This document shows positions 1 to 12,776 of a stretch of 64,000 nt of DNA, piece after piece (positions within the stretch are counted from its first letter, which is position 1; every line of letters begins with the position of its first letter). The position numbers were made by a program, and so were the translations under genes. Where the stretch lies: NCBI GenBank assembly GCA_000827265.1, contig KN834753.1:99764-163763 (forward strand). Direction: 5' to 3'. Source of the stretch: Collybiopsis luxurians FD-317 M1 (Eukaryota; Basidiomycota; Agaricomycetes; Agaricales; Omphalotaceae). The notes beneath the pieces are model-generated. The model searched no databases. It had not been told where the DNA came from and was given only the letters and a program-made list of their open reading frames with translations.

Positions 1-132
1 CGTGACTATTAAAGAGAAGCACCGGAACTAGATGGATGAGAAAAAAAGGAAAAAAGAACCGCAACAACGCGAGGAACGCATAAAGCGACGATGCGGTCGG
101 ACCGCTCACAAAGACCCTCCGAAATCCTCCCT

Positions 133-2296
133 TCAGAAATGATCTACAGTGAACGTCCAAGTCCCATCCGAGATATCAAAGTTCTCAAAGTGCGTGTCCT
201 TCATATTCTTCAGCTTTTTTAAATGCTTCACCGCAGAAGGATGCTTCTCATCCTTGATAGGTTCCCGGTGTGCCTTATCCATCGCCCAACACCTCTTCAA
301 CGAGATCTTGGCCCGGACATTGAGTCCCGATCCTTCAAGCGGTTTCTCCGTATCGTCCGCATCGGGATACACGCTGCACTCTTTATCCTCGAACCGGACC
401 ACTCCGCCCAACAGTTCTCCGAGTTTGGGCAAACCCGTTAGATCAACAGGCTCAAGGAAATGTATCTCGCCATAGCCAACTCGTCCAACGACAAGTCCCT
501 TGAATGACAAGAGCTTGTCAAATCCAGACGATTTGAGTGTTTCCATATTCGGTTTGACGTAGTAATCGCCTTCCTGGAGATCGTCTTCATCCGCCGCTTG
601 TCCATTTTGTGATGCAGTGAATTTCTTGGGTGTCCGCTGCGGTGGAGAGGGTGATTTTATAAGTTGAGTCGGAGGTGGAGATGCAGCTGCAGCTGCGGCA
701 GCAGCTTCTCGTTCTCGTGCCGCAATACTGAGCGCAGGGCTGAATGTAATCTTGCCACCGCGCAGTGGGGAACCGCCGGACCGAACGAAAAGCTCTGAAG
801 GCTCCACCTTTTTATCCAAGATCAACTTTTTCACGCTCTTTCGCTGTCCACTTCCTAATGATGGACTGCTGTTGGGAGTCCCGAAGAAAGCTTCAATAGC
901 TTGCTTTGGTGTCTGTGACCTACTCAGCGTGAGCGCAGTGGAATTCGAAGGAGCAAAGACGCTTCCGTTCAAAGCAGAACTCGACGTTGAAGAACCGAAT
1001 CCGCGAAGTCTCGAGTTGGCGGGGGTGTAACCAGTTAGATGGACTCGGGGAACTGGGGAACGAGTTGGAACGTCGACGAAGAAGGGAGCCTTTTTCTTTG
1101 TTGACTCTAGGTCCACAGCGCGAGGACCGGGATTGAGCATCTCAAAGATATCAGGGCCAATTGGCTGGGAGATGGAAGCTACGAGGCTTCCTGGTTGCGC
1201 CGCTGTGGACGATGTTAGAGTATTCGTAGAGTTTCCAAAAGTCGATCCTCCGAACAGACCACCACCGGTACCAGTCGAAGTCGACATTCCCATCGAAGGA
1301 GCTTTATTGAATAGTCCTCCAGCGGCAGCAGGTTGTTGCTGACCGGCAGGTTGGCCGAATCCACCACCGCCAAATAATGACGACTGTTGTGTGTTCATTG
1401 CGGGCTGTGTCGTCCCAAAGGTATTGCCAGCGCCAAACAGTCCGCCTCCTGCAGGTGCAGCAGGCTTGGCCCCAAACAAACTTCCACCAAAACCTGTTGT
1501 GCCAGCTTGCTGCTGTTGCTGTTGCTGCTGCTGCTGATTATTGTTGTTATTGGCACCAAACAAACCCCCACCGCCAGCACCAAATAGCCCCGTGCCTGTA
1601 CCAGTATTGGTGGTATTCTGAGCGCCGAACACTTAAGATAAACCGTTAGAAGGTTAAAAAAAGAAAGGTTAATCCAGTGCATACATGAGTTGGTAGGTTG
1701 CTGCTGCTGCTGCTGCTGCTGTTGCTGTTGTTGATTATTCGCGCCGAAGAGACTGTTGCCAGGATTCGTGCCTCCGAATAAAGAATTTTGTTGTGGCTGC
1801 TGCTGCTGGGCGTTCTGCTGAGGTTGTCCGAACATAGAGCTCCCTAATGTATTACCGCCAGTCTGATTGGTCGGTTGTGTGGGTTGACCGAATATCGATG
1901 GTTTAGCTGCGTTGTCTGAAACAAATTGAGATATTCGACTCTCAGTAATACAGAAATCAACATACTTCCGAATCCGCCAAAAGCACTACCAGTATTCGTG
2001 TTTTGCTGGGGTTGACCGAAGATACTAGTGGGCTGCTGCTGCTGTGGCTGAGAGGTGCCGCCAAACGCACTATTCCCAGTGCTTCCAAAAGTACTCCCGG
2101 TGGTGCCTGGAGGGTCGAACACGCAATGTTAGCAAATTTCTCAAGCCACAGGACAAATCACTACCAAACGAGCCAAAACCAGTTTTAGACGTACCAAATG
2201 CACTTCCTCCAGTATTCGTACCCCCGAAGATACTGGTACCCTGCTGCTGAGGCTGCTGTTGCTGACCGAATGAGCCAAATCCTGTAGCGGACTGCT

Positions 2297-2327
<31 letters not shown>

Positions 2328-3399
2328 AGGCTGACCAAACGCAGAAGTTCCAAATGCTCCAGTATTCGTATTGGTGGTATTGCCACCAAAAGCGCCGAAT
2401 CCTGTTGCCGGCTTTGGTGCCCCGAAGATAGAAGAGGTTTGCGCTGGTTGAGTAGTTTGTTGGCCGAAGATACTGCTGCCCGCCGGCTGGGCACCACCGA
2501 AAGCTGACGTTTGTCCAAAGGCGCTAGTAGACGCAGTTTTTCGTCCCTGTTGGTAATCTTGTACTCGGAGTTCCTAGAATTGACGTGAGATGTGGCTCGA
2601 TGACAGATAAAGCGGTTTGCTGACCTCGAAAGATGTACCAGCGTAAGCCGGCATGCAAGAGATGGACTGGTATTGTATCGTGCTTGTGTTATCTTTCTCA
2701 GCAGTCGGAGCGAAAGGTGGATTTGAAGAACCGGTCGTCACAGGTGCTATCGGATTGGCAGCTACCTTTGTTTAGAAGAAATTTGGGAGCGAGTAGAAAA
2801 AGATACATACTTGGAGTAGTTCCAAACGCTGAGTTAGTCTTTGGCTGTCCAAAGATGCTAGAACCGGTATTTGTATTCCCAAATGCACTCGTGGTCGCAG
2901 GCTGCCCGAACGCACTCGTGGGCTGACCGGTATTGCCAAACGCACTGGTGCCACCACCGCCAAAAGTACTTGTTCCTCCTCCTCCTCCTCCGAACGCGCC
3001 AAAACCAGTTGCTGGTTTTGGAGCACCAAATACTGAAGAGCCAGGGTTACTATTGGATGCATTGCTGCCCCCAAACGCGCCTGGAAATGACTGAGCGAAA
3101 GAAGCAAGATAAGAAAGAAAAAAAGAAACGCGTACCAAAAGCGCTTGTACCCGTGTTACTCGACCCACCTAAGCCTCCGAACATGGGATTCGTTTGAGGC
3201 TGCTGAGGTTGGCCAAAAGCACTCGATGTCGAACCGAAACCTTACGAAATTTTAAACAATGAAGACATCGCGCGAAAGTTGTGGACACACCTGTCGAACC
3301 GAATGCGGGTTGGCCAAAGGCATTGGTACCCTGGGGCTGCTGCTGCTGATTTTGCTGAGGATTAGTCCATGAAGATGTTATCGCATTGTTGCCAAACAT
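133..3399 (-). CDS. NUP98: Nup98-family FG nucleoporin
   Basis: FG-repeat nucleoporin of the nuclear pore channel. Reading the minus strand I see about eight exons (near 3399-3291, 3240-3137, 3087-2813, 2769-2626, 2573-2164, 2109-1968, 1918-1688 and 1631-133), with the ATG at 3399. The first two thirds are FG/GLFG repeats (FGQP, SIFG, LFGA) with poly-Q stretches. A non-FG island near 2770-2530 reads TSFEELRVQDYQQGRK across a splice and matches the GLEBS motif that binds Gle2/Rae1. The last ~150 residues are the Nup98 C-terminal fold: GRVGYGEIHFLEPVDLTG, then CSVYPD, REPIKD and a final GTWTFTVDHF. The protein stops exactly after HF, the point where family members cut themselves before Ser. No Nup96 part follows in the frame. 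Divergent from RPA2, with 219 bases between the start codons. The family call is secure; exon ends are my reading of splice consensus. Confidence 0.9.
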
Positions 3400-3618
3400 G
3401 GCTGAGCGGCTGAGTACAAATGACCGTTGGACGAGAGCCTCTTTTTTATATATCCGTTCTCTCTGTTGACTCAGCTGGCGGATGGGAATTCCGGCCGGGA
3501 TTACGCCGGAACCGAGCTTCATTGTCGCGGAAGCGCCGGCCGATTCGGAGTGACGTAAGCTGACTCATCCCATCTTCATCAAAGTTTTTTTCGGTCCCTC
3601 CAGAGTTGCTCGTCGGAT
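3400..3618. promoter_or_regulatory. Shared promoter of NUP98 and RPA2
   Basis: The two start codons face away from each other across 219 bases, so this stretch must hold both promoters. Just upstream of the Nup98 ATG a TTTTTTATATATCC run gives a TATA-like element for the minus strand. I see no clear TATA box for the plus strand. A bidirectional role is inferred from the spacing. Confidence 0.5.
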
Positions 3619-6600
3619 ATGCCAGATTCCGAGCGTACTCACAGACGGCCGACGTTCAACACCCTCGAACGAGAAAAGACCTTCAAATATCCTCCAAAAC
3701 AAGGCTCCAGCTATAAAATCCTAAATGAATTCGTCGCGCCTCATATAGAGTCTTTCAATGCTCTCTTCGATGACTCTGGATTGCCTTCTGGCGATGGAAA
3801 TGGAAAGGGACTGCTGAGTATGGGACTGGAAGATATTGGGGAACGTGTTTTATTTGATGGTACTGGCAAAGATGGTGCTTGGGGTAATCGGATGAGGTGT
3901 AAGTATCACTTTGGCCCTAGCTCAACAACATTTTGATTTCATTACAGTATGGATCGAATCTGTGTCAATATCTAGACCTATGGTCCCAGAAAAAAACAAG
4001 CATGCCAAAGACCGAAGAGTATTCCCAGCAGAGGCAAGCGTGTCCTCGGCCAATAATTGGCTTCACTTTGTCTAATGTACGTATATTTCAGACGCGCGAA
4101 AGATTAGTTTCATATCGCGGAAAAATGTCTATAAAACTCTGCTGGACTGATCCCGACGGTCAGAGACAAGAAACTACCAGAGATTGCGGTCTGGTGCCAA
4201 TCATGGTTCGAGTACGTCCTCGTCTACATCTCGTATCTTCTTTCAGATGCTTACACTGGGATTTTCAGTCTGTACGATGTAACATTCGTTCCATGTCTTC
4301 CGCTGAACTAGTAAAACATCACGAAGAAGCCGAAGAATTTGGCGGTTACTTTGTGATAAATGGAAACGAACGTCTCATCCGGTACCTCATTCTACCTCGT
4401 CGCAATCATGTCATCTCCCTCCTTAGACCCTCATTTGCCAACCGCGGCCCATCATATACTCAATACGCTGTCCAAATTCGCTGCGTACGTCCAGATCAGA
4501 CTAGCTGCACGAATACCCTACATTACCTGGCAAATGGAAGCGCTATGTTTCGGTTTAGCTGGAGAAAACAAGAATATGTTATTCCGATCATGTTAATTTT
4601 AAAAGCCCTCGTCGGAGCCTCTGACAAGGAAATCTTTGAAGGGATCATGATGCAGGATTACGACAATACGTTTTTGACTGGTCGAGTTGAACTCCTTCTC
4701 CGCAGCTACAAGATGTTCACGATGCGAACCGGAGAGCAAGCACTTGAGTACCTTGGGGAAAAATTCCGCGTCGTTCTGGGCATTGCTGAAGACATGTCGA
4801 ATTCTGCTGTTGGCGCAATGCTGATACGCAAGTTGATTCTTGTGCACATTGAGAATCCTCGAGAGAAATACAGAATGCTTTTGTGCGTCGTTTCCCCTTC
4901 TCACCCTAAATTCCAACCTGAAACGATTTACATAGATTTATGCTGCGGAAAATATATTCGCTGGTCAATGGTACATGTTGCGCGGACAATCCTGATTCTC
5001 CTCAACATCAAGAAGTATTACTACCTGGAACACTATATGCTATGATCATCAAGGAACGAATGGAAGAAATTCTAAACTCAATTCGTACCTTTGTTAGCGT
5101 CGATGTCCGGAATGGTAGCAATGTCGATTTTCGCGATAGCAAGTCTTTCTCACTCACTCGACCGCCCCCTTGATCCTAATCCTCTTTTTGCAGAACGGTA
5201 TTTTTCCAAAGTCCTCTCCCGAATAAATTTTGACATTGGATCCAAACTATCCAATTTCCTCGCAACGGGCAACCTCATTTCTCCTTCTGGACTTGATCTC
5301 CAACAAGCCTCTGGTTTTACCATCGTCGCAGAAAAACTAAACTGGCAACGATATATCTCTCATTTCCGATGTATACACCGCGGTGCATTCTTTGCCGAAC
5401 TCAAAACCACTACCGTCCGTAAGCTTTTGCCGGAAGCATGGGGTTTCATCTGTCCTGTACACACACCCGATGGCTCTCCCTGTGGTCTACTAAATCATCT
5501 CGCACGAACCTGTCGAATCGTCACCGCACCTCTCACTGTAGCACATATTCCAGCTCTGCTTGCAAAACATGGGATGTCGGAACCATTTAGCCCCTGCATA
5601 GACGGTCGAACGAATCTCTGTGTCCAGCTCAATGGTCATATCATTGGATGGGCATCTCCCGCCGTAGCGAAGCAACTCGCTACCAATTTGAGGATATGGA
5701 AGACAGAAGGGAAGAACGAGATTCCTATGGATTTGGAAATTGGAATGGTCCCTCCGTCAATGGGAGGCCAGTATCCCGGGCTCTTTTTATTCTCGTCTCG
5801 GTCACGGATGATGAGGCCGGTCAAATACCTGCTCAATGGACGCGATGATTCCATCGGACCTTTTGAGCAGGTGTATATGGACATTGCTTGCACACCGGAA
5901 GAGATCGAGTCTGATGTTTCAACTCATGTAGAGCATAACCCGACAAATTTCCTGTCTATTCTGGCGAACCTGACTCCGTTCTCTGATTTCAACCAAGTGA
6001 GGTTCTTTCGATAATTTCACAATGAGATTCTAAATCCGATTCCCCACAGAGTCCTCGAAATATTTACCAATGTCAAGTATGTCTCAATTTCTCGTGATAA
6101 TGTCGTCTCTCATTCGATGTTTTCCTAGATGGGTAAACAAACCATGGGTACACCGTCCACTGCACTCAAACATCGAACCGACAACAAACTTTATCGACTC
6201 CAAAGCGGTCAAAGCCCTATCGTCCGTCCTAGTCTTCACAACACCTACGCCATGGACGCTTTCCCCAACGGCACCAACGCCATTGTCGCCGTCATTTCCT
6301 ACACTGGGTACGACATGGAAGACGCCATGATCCTCAACAAATCCGCGCACGAGCGTGGATTCGGCTACGGAACCGTATACAAATCGCAGATCGTCGACCT
6401 CAGGGACATCAAGGGATCCTCAAAATCAGGTGCACCTACACTTCATTTTGGTTTGGGGCCTGAGATCAAGGTGGATGCGAAAGCTGAGAACCCGCACTTT
6501 TGCCTCGAGTTTCTGGATTTGGATGGTTTGCCTTTTATCGGTGCAAGGCTCACCACTGGCGACCCGATAGCGGCCTATGTGGACGATGTGAGTCGTCGGA

Positions 6601-7821
6601 CAAAGTTTGTTAAATACAAGGGGGATGAGACGGCGTATGTTGATGAAGTACGATTGATTGGTACGTCAAACCGTGTCTTCAGTCCTATCCATCCATCATC
6701 AACTTGAGTCCTTTCTTCCTGGCAGGTGAAGATACTGGTGATTCTGAACTTCAAAAAATCCACATCACACTCCGGATCACACGGTCGCCCGTCATCGGTG
6801 ACAAGTTTTCTTCTCGACATGGACAAAAAGGTGTTTGCTCGCAAAAATGGCCCGCGATTGATATGCCTTTCAGCGAGAGCGGTATGCAACCCGACGTCAT
6901 CATCAACCCTCATGCCTTCCCCAGTCGAATGACAATTGGCATGTTGGTCGAGAGTATGGCCGGGAAAGCGGGCGCCATGCATGGTCTGGCTCAGGACGCT
7001 ACACCATTCAAGTGAGCATGTCATCACGTCGATGGACATACAGGCTATTGGGGCTAAATATAACTCTTTTCTTCAAGGTTTTCAGAGCAAGATACAGCTG
7101 TCAGCTATTTCGGAGAACAGCTGAAGGCGGCTGGATACAACTATTATGGGAACGAACCGATGTATTCTGGTATTACAGGCCAAGAATTCGCAGCCGATAT
7201 CTATCTCGGCGTCGTCTACTATCAGCGACTACGACATATGGTGCTCGACAAATTCCAAGTGCGTACTACTGGGCCCGTGGATCCTATCACCCGACAGCCC
7301 GTAAAGGTACATACAGCCCACACTCTTCATCACTCCTCGGCTTTTGACATTGATGAACTTGACAGGGACGCAAACGTGCCGGAGGTATACGTTTCGGCGA
7401 AATGGAACGAGATGCACTCATCGCCCACGGCACTTCCTTCCTACTTCAAGATCGTTTGATGAACTGTTCAGATTACTCGACAGCCTGGGTCTGTCGGACA
7501 TGCGGCAGTCTTATATCACTAGGATATGAGGATATCAGTCTCGGAGAGAACTCCCGCAAGCCGACAGGACCTGGAGGGGAATACTGTCGGATATGTCGGG
7601 CAGAAGCTGAGCATGAAGACGAGCTTCAGAGACAAACTCTAGCAACGGGTCAACCTCACGAAGTTAAAGGTAACTTATCGGTTGCGATTCCTTCTCAGAA
7701 CGTTCTCGGGCGGTCGAGGAAGGGCGGGAACCTTGACGTTGTGGCAGTACCATACGTTTTCCGATACCTTTGCGCTGAGCTTGCTTCGATGGGTATCGCT
7801 GTATCTCTCGAGATACAATAA
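3619..7821 (+). CDS. RPA2: DNA-directed RNA polymerase I subunit RPA2 (second largest)
   Basis: Second-largest subunit of RNA polymerase I, the nucleolar enzyme that transcribes rDNA; it forms half of the active-site cleft. The N-terminus ([15 protein letters not shown], then [30 protein letters not shown]) is the Pol I version of the beta subunit rather than Pol II or III. Later come [35 protein letters not shown], the hybrid-binding region with [35 protein letters not shown] and [15 protein letters not shown]. The C-terminal clamp has a zinc site (CRTCG...CRICR), and the protein ends [28 protein letters not shown]. Several short introns interrupt it; the first (3899-3947) joins NRMR to [16 protein letters not shown]. 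One junction near 4035 can be read with a GC or a GT donor. Length and domain order are complete. Confidence 0.96.
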
Positions 7822-8139
7822 AAAAGTAGACTTATCCTTTGCTACTTGCGATCTTGCTTGTACTTAATGTACTCGTACATAGATATCATTAATGTTTGCT
7901 TATGTACTGTCACTGTGAACGCCTCGAGTAGCAAGCGAAAAATCCAGTTGACGTAGTAAGGACAGCAAATATAGACCCAGAAGGTTAGAAACAATTATGT
8001 ACGTATCGTCTAATCCAGAACCGATTGAAGGAAAGTGGAGAGTAGTGGATCCGCAAAATGAAGACATAGCAATATGTAGGCGAATAACTCATAAACATAT
8101 GTGAAATAAATATACATCAATCCATCCTTTGTTTGGGTA
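7822..8139. other. Intergenic space between convergent genes
   Basis: This 318-base AT-rich stretch holds the 3' ends of RPA2 (+) and of the histone-fold gene (-). AATAAA-like strings occur just after both stop codons (near 7817, and on the minus strand around 8104). I see no coding pattern here. Confidence 0.5.
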
Positions 8140-11100
8140 TCAGGCAACTCCCTCAGATACAGGAACAGAAACTGGTGGATGAACGAGGTGAGCATGACCG
8201 TTCGTAGCGGCGGTAAAAGGTTTTGGGGTGTGATTAGCAGTCTGGGTATCTGTTCTGACCTTCTTGGAAGTATATCGTTTCTTTCGGGGAGCAGTAGGTT
8301 CATGGGTCGAAGGTTCTCCTCCGAGGAACAGCTCAACCAGGGAGATTTCCAGAGCGTTGTCCAAAGCGGAGGAATGGAGATCCGGGGCATCAGATGGTGA
8401 AGGAGAGGGGTACGGAGCATCATACTCGGTCGGTTCGACTGGAATACCAACCTTGGTAAAGTAAATGTCCATGATAAGGCGGCATTCTTCAGGAGAAGTC
8501 GCCTTGAGTAAGAGACGCTTCATTTCCAGTGCATCTGCAATACTAATGCCGCTAGCGGAAGGAGTGGTGTTCTCAGAGGGTGTCAAGGCCTTCCGCTCCG
8601 ATGAAGAAGTCTGTATGGGCGTGACTCTAGTGGCAGTCTTTTTGCGTTCGGCGACTAACCTCGCCTCGGACTTCTCTGGCAAGGCAGGAGTGGTCTTCGA
8701 CGACGGGCTCAGGGGTTTAGTATCCTCAAGATCATGCTCAGCTTTGATCTGCTCTCGATCTCGTTCTAGCAAGCGGGTAGAGACTGGTTGCTGCAGTTGC
8801 TGCACTTTGTCAACAGCGGTAGAAGAATTTTGGGCAGAGGAAGGCAAAGAAGCCACCGGCGTGGGCTGATCTCGAACAGCTGCCTTTCGACTGACAGAAG
8901 ATTGGCCGTTCGCGGGCTGGCGAGGTCTGGGCGAGGGTGGAGGCACAGCTGATGGAACTGAAGCAAGAGTAGCTGCAGGAGGTGAAGTCACAGGAGGAGA
9001 AGAGGTCGGAGTGGAGGGAAGGTCGACGGTGTCGCGAGCTGGAGAAGAAGGAGGGGATATCATTTGAGGGGGAGGAGGGCGAGGAGGAACTGGTCGGTTT
9101 CCAAGTACCGACAAATTCCCATTCGAAGTCTTCGCAGCAAGCGGGGTTCGGTGAAGACTAGGCGTTGTCGGCGTCTTTCTGGAAAAGTCATCTATGTTCT
9201 GCTGGCCGTTACGTGCTTTGTCTTCTCCCAATTTGAGTTTCGAAATCATCCGCTGAAGTCTACCAGACCCTCTGGACTTGCTCCCGTTATCTATCATCAT
9301 TGGTGGAGGCGGGCCAAAGTCAGGCGGACCTTCGTTCAAGAATTCCATGAGCTCACGGCCCGCTCTAGACATGGCAGGAGATTTGGTATTCGTCGGAGGA
9401 CGATTCGGATAGCCATGCGGGCCGACACTAGGCGGTCCCTCGCTCAAGAACTCCATTAGTTCCTTGGTTCTGTTAGACACCCTGCTGGGTGTGGAGGATG
9501 CAAAAGATTTGGATGGGCTAACGACCGGTTCATCCATCATGTCTTCATCGTCGGATCCAGCCATCACTTCATCCAAATCCAGGGACTCCCGAGCCCGCTG
9601 CACTTTTCTGGTTTTCTGTGGGAGTCCAGGATCATCGAACCCTTGAGCAGTCCCTCGGAACTCGCGAGTGTTCATACTGGCAGGTGGTGGAGATGAGATG
9701 CCAGAGGGAAGGTTTGTTTTGGATGACTTTCGTTGGACGGAAGGGGCAGCTGCTGACTGAGAGCGAGCTCTCGTACTGGGGGCCACAAGCGATTTAGGAG
9801 GCGGCGAAGCTACACTGGCTTGACGGGCCCGAGGCTGACTGGATTTAGCAGCAGACTCTTCTTCGTCCTCGACAATGGCTGTAACGTTTGGAGCAGAAGG
9901 ACGCCTGGATGTCTTGGAGAAGCTGGATGATTCCAGTTCAGAATTATTTCCGGAAAGAAGAGGGGGTGGTCTGGGTCGTCCGCCGCGCTGAGTCTTCTCC
10001 TGTTTATATACCTTGGCAAGGAGAAGTATAAGCCCGGAAACAAGTTTAATATTAGGAGTAAACTCACCTCCATCGTTTTCAACCGATCGGGGGTTAGGGA
10101 CACCTTCATTGTAGCATCGGACTTCATAAGGTCGTCGAATTCTTGTAAGGATGCTTGTTCCTTAAAGCGAAAAATGATTTGAAAAGAATGAATACAGATA
10201 CATCAGCGTATGACCCACCTCTGCATCAAAGGAATTGTTAGCCTGCTTGGACTCATCGTTCAGAAGGGACTCAGTGCGCTTATGTCCATTAGCAGAGCCA
10301 TCATGGGAATTGGAGCTTCTGCTAGTGAATGACTTTTTGGACTTGGAGCGATCGAAAGAAGAACGGTTGGACATCCCTTCCGAGGATAAACGATTTCCGA
10401 TAGGTGGGGAATCCTTGCCCGAAGAATGGTCAATGTTTGAAGTGGATGGTCTGCCGTTCCGTGAGAATGACCTTCGAGGTTTGGGAGCCTGAGAGAGCTG
10501 CTCAATCTGTTCATAAACTGGTATAATTTCGTGAGCTGATACCGGGATTTCAAATGATGGGCGTCTACCTTCCATCGACCTGAAAAGGTTATATACAGTT
10601 TCGTCTTCGCATAAAGCAACGAAAACGTCCTGTACACTGGCGTATGTCCGGCTACTGTCGCGAGAAGCAACACGTCCAACATTTGAAAGTACATGTCTGG
10701 GAAAATAATAAACATCATTTTAAACAAGCAGTCGGCACCAGTAGTTGCCAGACACATACTCGCACATCGCTCTGTAAATAGATAACATTAAATTCAAAAG
10801 GTCTAGCAATACAAAGAGAACGCACTCTAGAATAGCAGTGAGGTAAAGTGCGGCGGGAGCGACGAGCGATGGCCTTGGGGGCTGTCCTGTTGCAGCGAAA
10901 CGCTCATGCAGTCTGCTCTCAGCAGATTTGTCCCCATCTGATTCATTCAAGGTGGAGTAGGCCTCGCATTTTAGCCGAAGTAGCTAAGGAGGGACAGATC
11001 AAATTCAACAAAGTGAGTCCATAAAGAAAAACCACTACGTACTTCAAAAGCCCACTGCAAATGGAAGGTACTAGAATCATCATCCACGGCTCCGACCTTG

Positions 11101-11573
11101 GAAGGCTTAGTTCGATCCCAATAAGCCCTGAGTTCGACTTCTGCCTCTAAGAGCGCTTCTTTACCGAGAGGAGTTGGTAGCACGTTCAGCAACCCGGCCC
11201 TTAATTTGTCGGTTGTCAAAGAATGGGCAGCCTTGAGGATGCTGTACAAAAATTCATCCAAAAAGACATTGATACAGCGCAAGCCTTCAATCTTGAGCTT
11301 TATAGGACGGATATCGGAGAGAATGACATCGGCAGAATGGTTGGAAATGTAAGAAGGACCTAAGAACCGGGATTTAGGGGATCTCAGACGTCGAGAAGGT
11401 CGACCAAAGACGTACTGGTACCATTGCTTCCCGCAGGCATCGTGGTTGGAAGAAGAAGAGCCCAAAAAATTCTTCCAGGGTTGCGGGATGGTGATAAACC
11501 GTGAATTTCCAATTTCGGCGCTTCTCTGATTCTCACAACACAGATCAATCCAGCTGTACATACAGATTATCAT
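8140..11573 (-). CDS. Histone-fold (H2A-like) protein with long disordered tail
   Basis: Multi-exon minus-strand gene. The N-terminal part (11573-10560) is folded: ILSDIRPIKLKIEGLRCINV, a helix reading LRAYWDRTKPS, then APAALYLTAILE joined by short introns to AMCEY, HVLSNVGRV and YASVQDVFVALCEDETVYNL. The last block has the spacing of histone H2A alpha2-alpha3 (compare [20 protein letters not shown]), so I call a histone-fold-like domain. The remaining ~750 residues (10500-8140) are low complexity, rich in Ser, Pro, Lys and acidic residues, with two copies of ELMEFL(S/N)EGPP near 9460 and 9350 (on the plus strand seen as antisense). That repeat may be a short linear interaction motif. Only 11 bases separate its first possible ATG from the stop of the upstream zinc-finger reading frame, so it may be the 3' half of one larger gene. 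Partner and process are unknown. Confidence 0.7.
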
Positions 11574-11584
11574 ACTAAGATTAA

Positions 11585-12592
11585 TTACATTTCCCCCATC
11601 TCCTCTTTTAAAACAAGTTCGTCTGTACTTCGACTGCTATCCCCTCCAATATCACCGTCTGGCGGTGCAGGCGACGGCGGAAGCTCGTTACTTTCATCAC
11701 CATCATCTTCTCTCGCCCAGAATGACATGCCATCATTAACAAGCTGAGACACCTGGTCAGAATTCAAATCTCCAAAATCACGTATTTTGGCCGGTCGTGA
11801 AGGCACACAAGAGGGTGTTGACCTGGTCAATAGAAAGTCGTATTCATCCGATGTATTGGGCGTGTCAGCACGCCCTAGACGCTTCGCCTTGACGTGCCGC
11901 TGGAGACTGACTGGATCGACGGGTGGCATCATATTCTTTAGGACCTATCAGACAAACAACAAAGGGTTGGATCTCTCGGACAAGAGGACAGGGCTCAACA
12001 ACATACCCAAGGCCCCAAAACTTGATGCCGTTCTTTTGTTATGGGATAGGGTCTGATGGCCCTAGCAACCACCATATAAGACGGTAGGGTAGGCGGCGTA
12101 TCGGGTGGTGATAAGGGCAGAGCAGTGAAGAGATCTGCCGACGACTTCAAGAGATCATTCGCTTGATGGCTTGCGACTCGATGCTGTAGGAGTTTTCGGG
12201 AAGAGCGAAAACTCTCTTCACAGCCTGTGACAACAACAAACTCTGAGACGCATTCAAGTTTCAAAGTTACAAAACACTTGCCTTCATAGGGACAGCACAA
12301 TTCATGATATGCGTGGTTTTCAACATGCTCAGGAAGGTGAGCCTGATGTCGACCGCAAATCTTACAGAGTACGGAGTTCTTTCGATTTCCAAAGATGAAA
12401 AAATGAATTTGTTAGAAAACAAAAGTGGCGTTGGCGAGAATATATATTCACCGCATGCTTTCCCATTACTTGCTGCAAATCAATCACATGGAGTCTCATA
12501 TGTCGGGCCAGTTTCTGAACACTATTCAGGATAATTTCGCATCCTCCCCATTTGCAGGAAACATCTTGCAGTCTTGTAATTGACTTCTTCAT
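11585..12592 (-). CDS. C2H2 zinc-finger protein (perhaps fused to the histone-fold gene)
   Basis: Starts MKKSITRLQDVSCKWGGCE at 12592. Finger 1 is C-x4-C-x12-H-x3-H (CKWGGCE...LARHMRLH). A middle Cys/His cluster reads CKICGRHQAHLPEH. Finger 3 is CPYEGCEESF...LLQHRVASH, whose codons are brought together only by removing 12225-12281, an intron with a GC donor. Downstream the chain is proline/serine-rich, then an intron joins LGPW to VLKNMMPPVDPVSLQRHVKA, followed by an acidic tail ending near 11585. Closely spaced C-x4-C fingers of this kind are typical of DNA- or chromatin-binding factors; a nuclear role is inferred. A 35-nt intron (roughly 11585-11551) would put it in frame with the histone-fold protein downstream, so the stop at 11585 may not be used. 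Confidence 0.7.
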
Positions 12593-12776
12593 CTCCTCCT
12601 CTTCCTGGAGACCTAAAAATAAGAAAAGAAAGAAAAGGACAAGGTAGAAGGGAAAAAAATCAAGAACATTTCTGTATTGTATATCACAGCTACGAACCTC
12701 GTACAGGTGCAGTGATTGCTTCTAGTGCTTTTAAGTAACGTACTCAGTAAGTAGAATTCCAAAAAAGGCTGGTGGT

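Noticed and set aside
1377..1649. Plus-strand open frames rich in Leu and Cys opposite the Nup98 repeats
   Set aside because: They are antisense reflections of CAG/GGT-rich FG and poly-Q codons, not genes.
2280..2330. CTG/CAG-rich tract as a microsatellite of interest
   Set aside because: It encodes poly-Gln in the Nup98 FG region and is a normal feature of the family.
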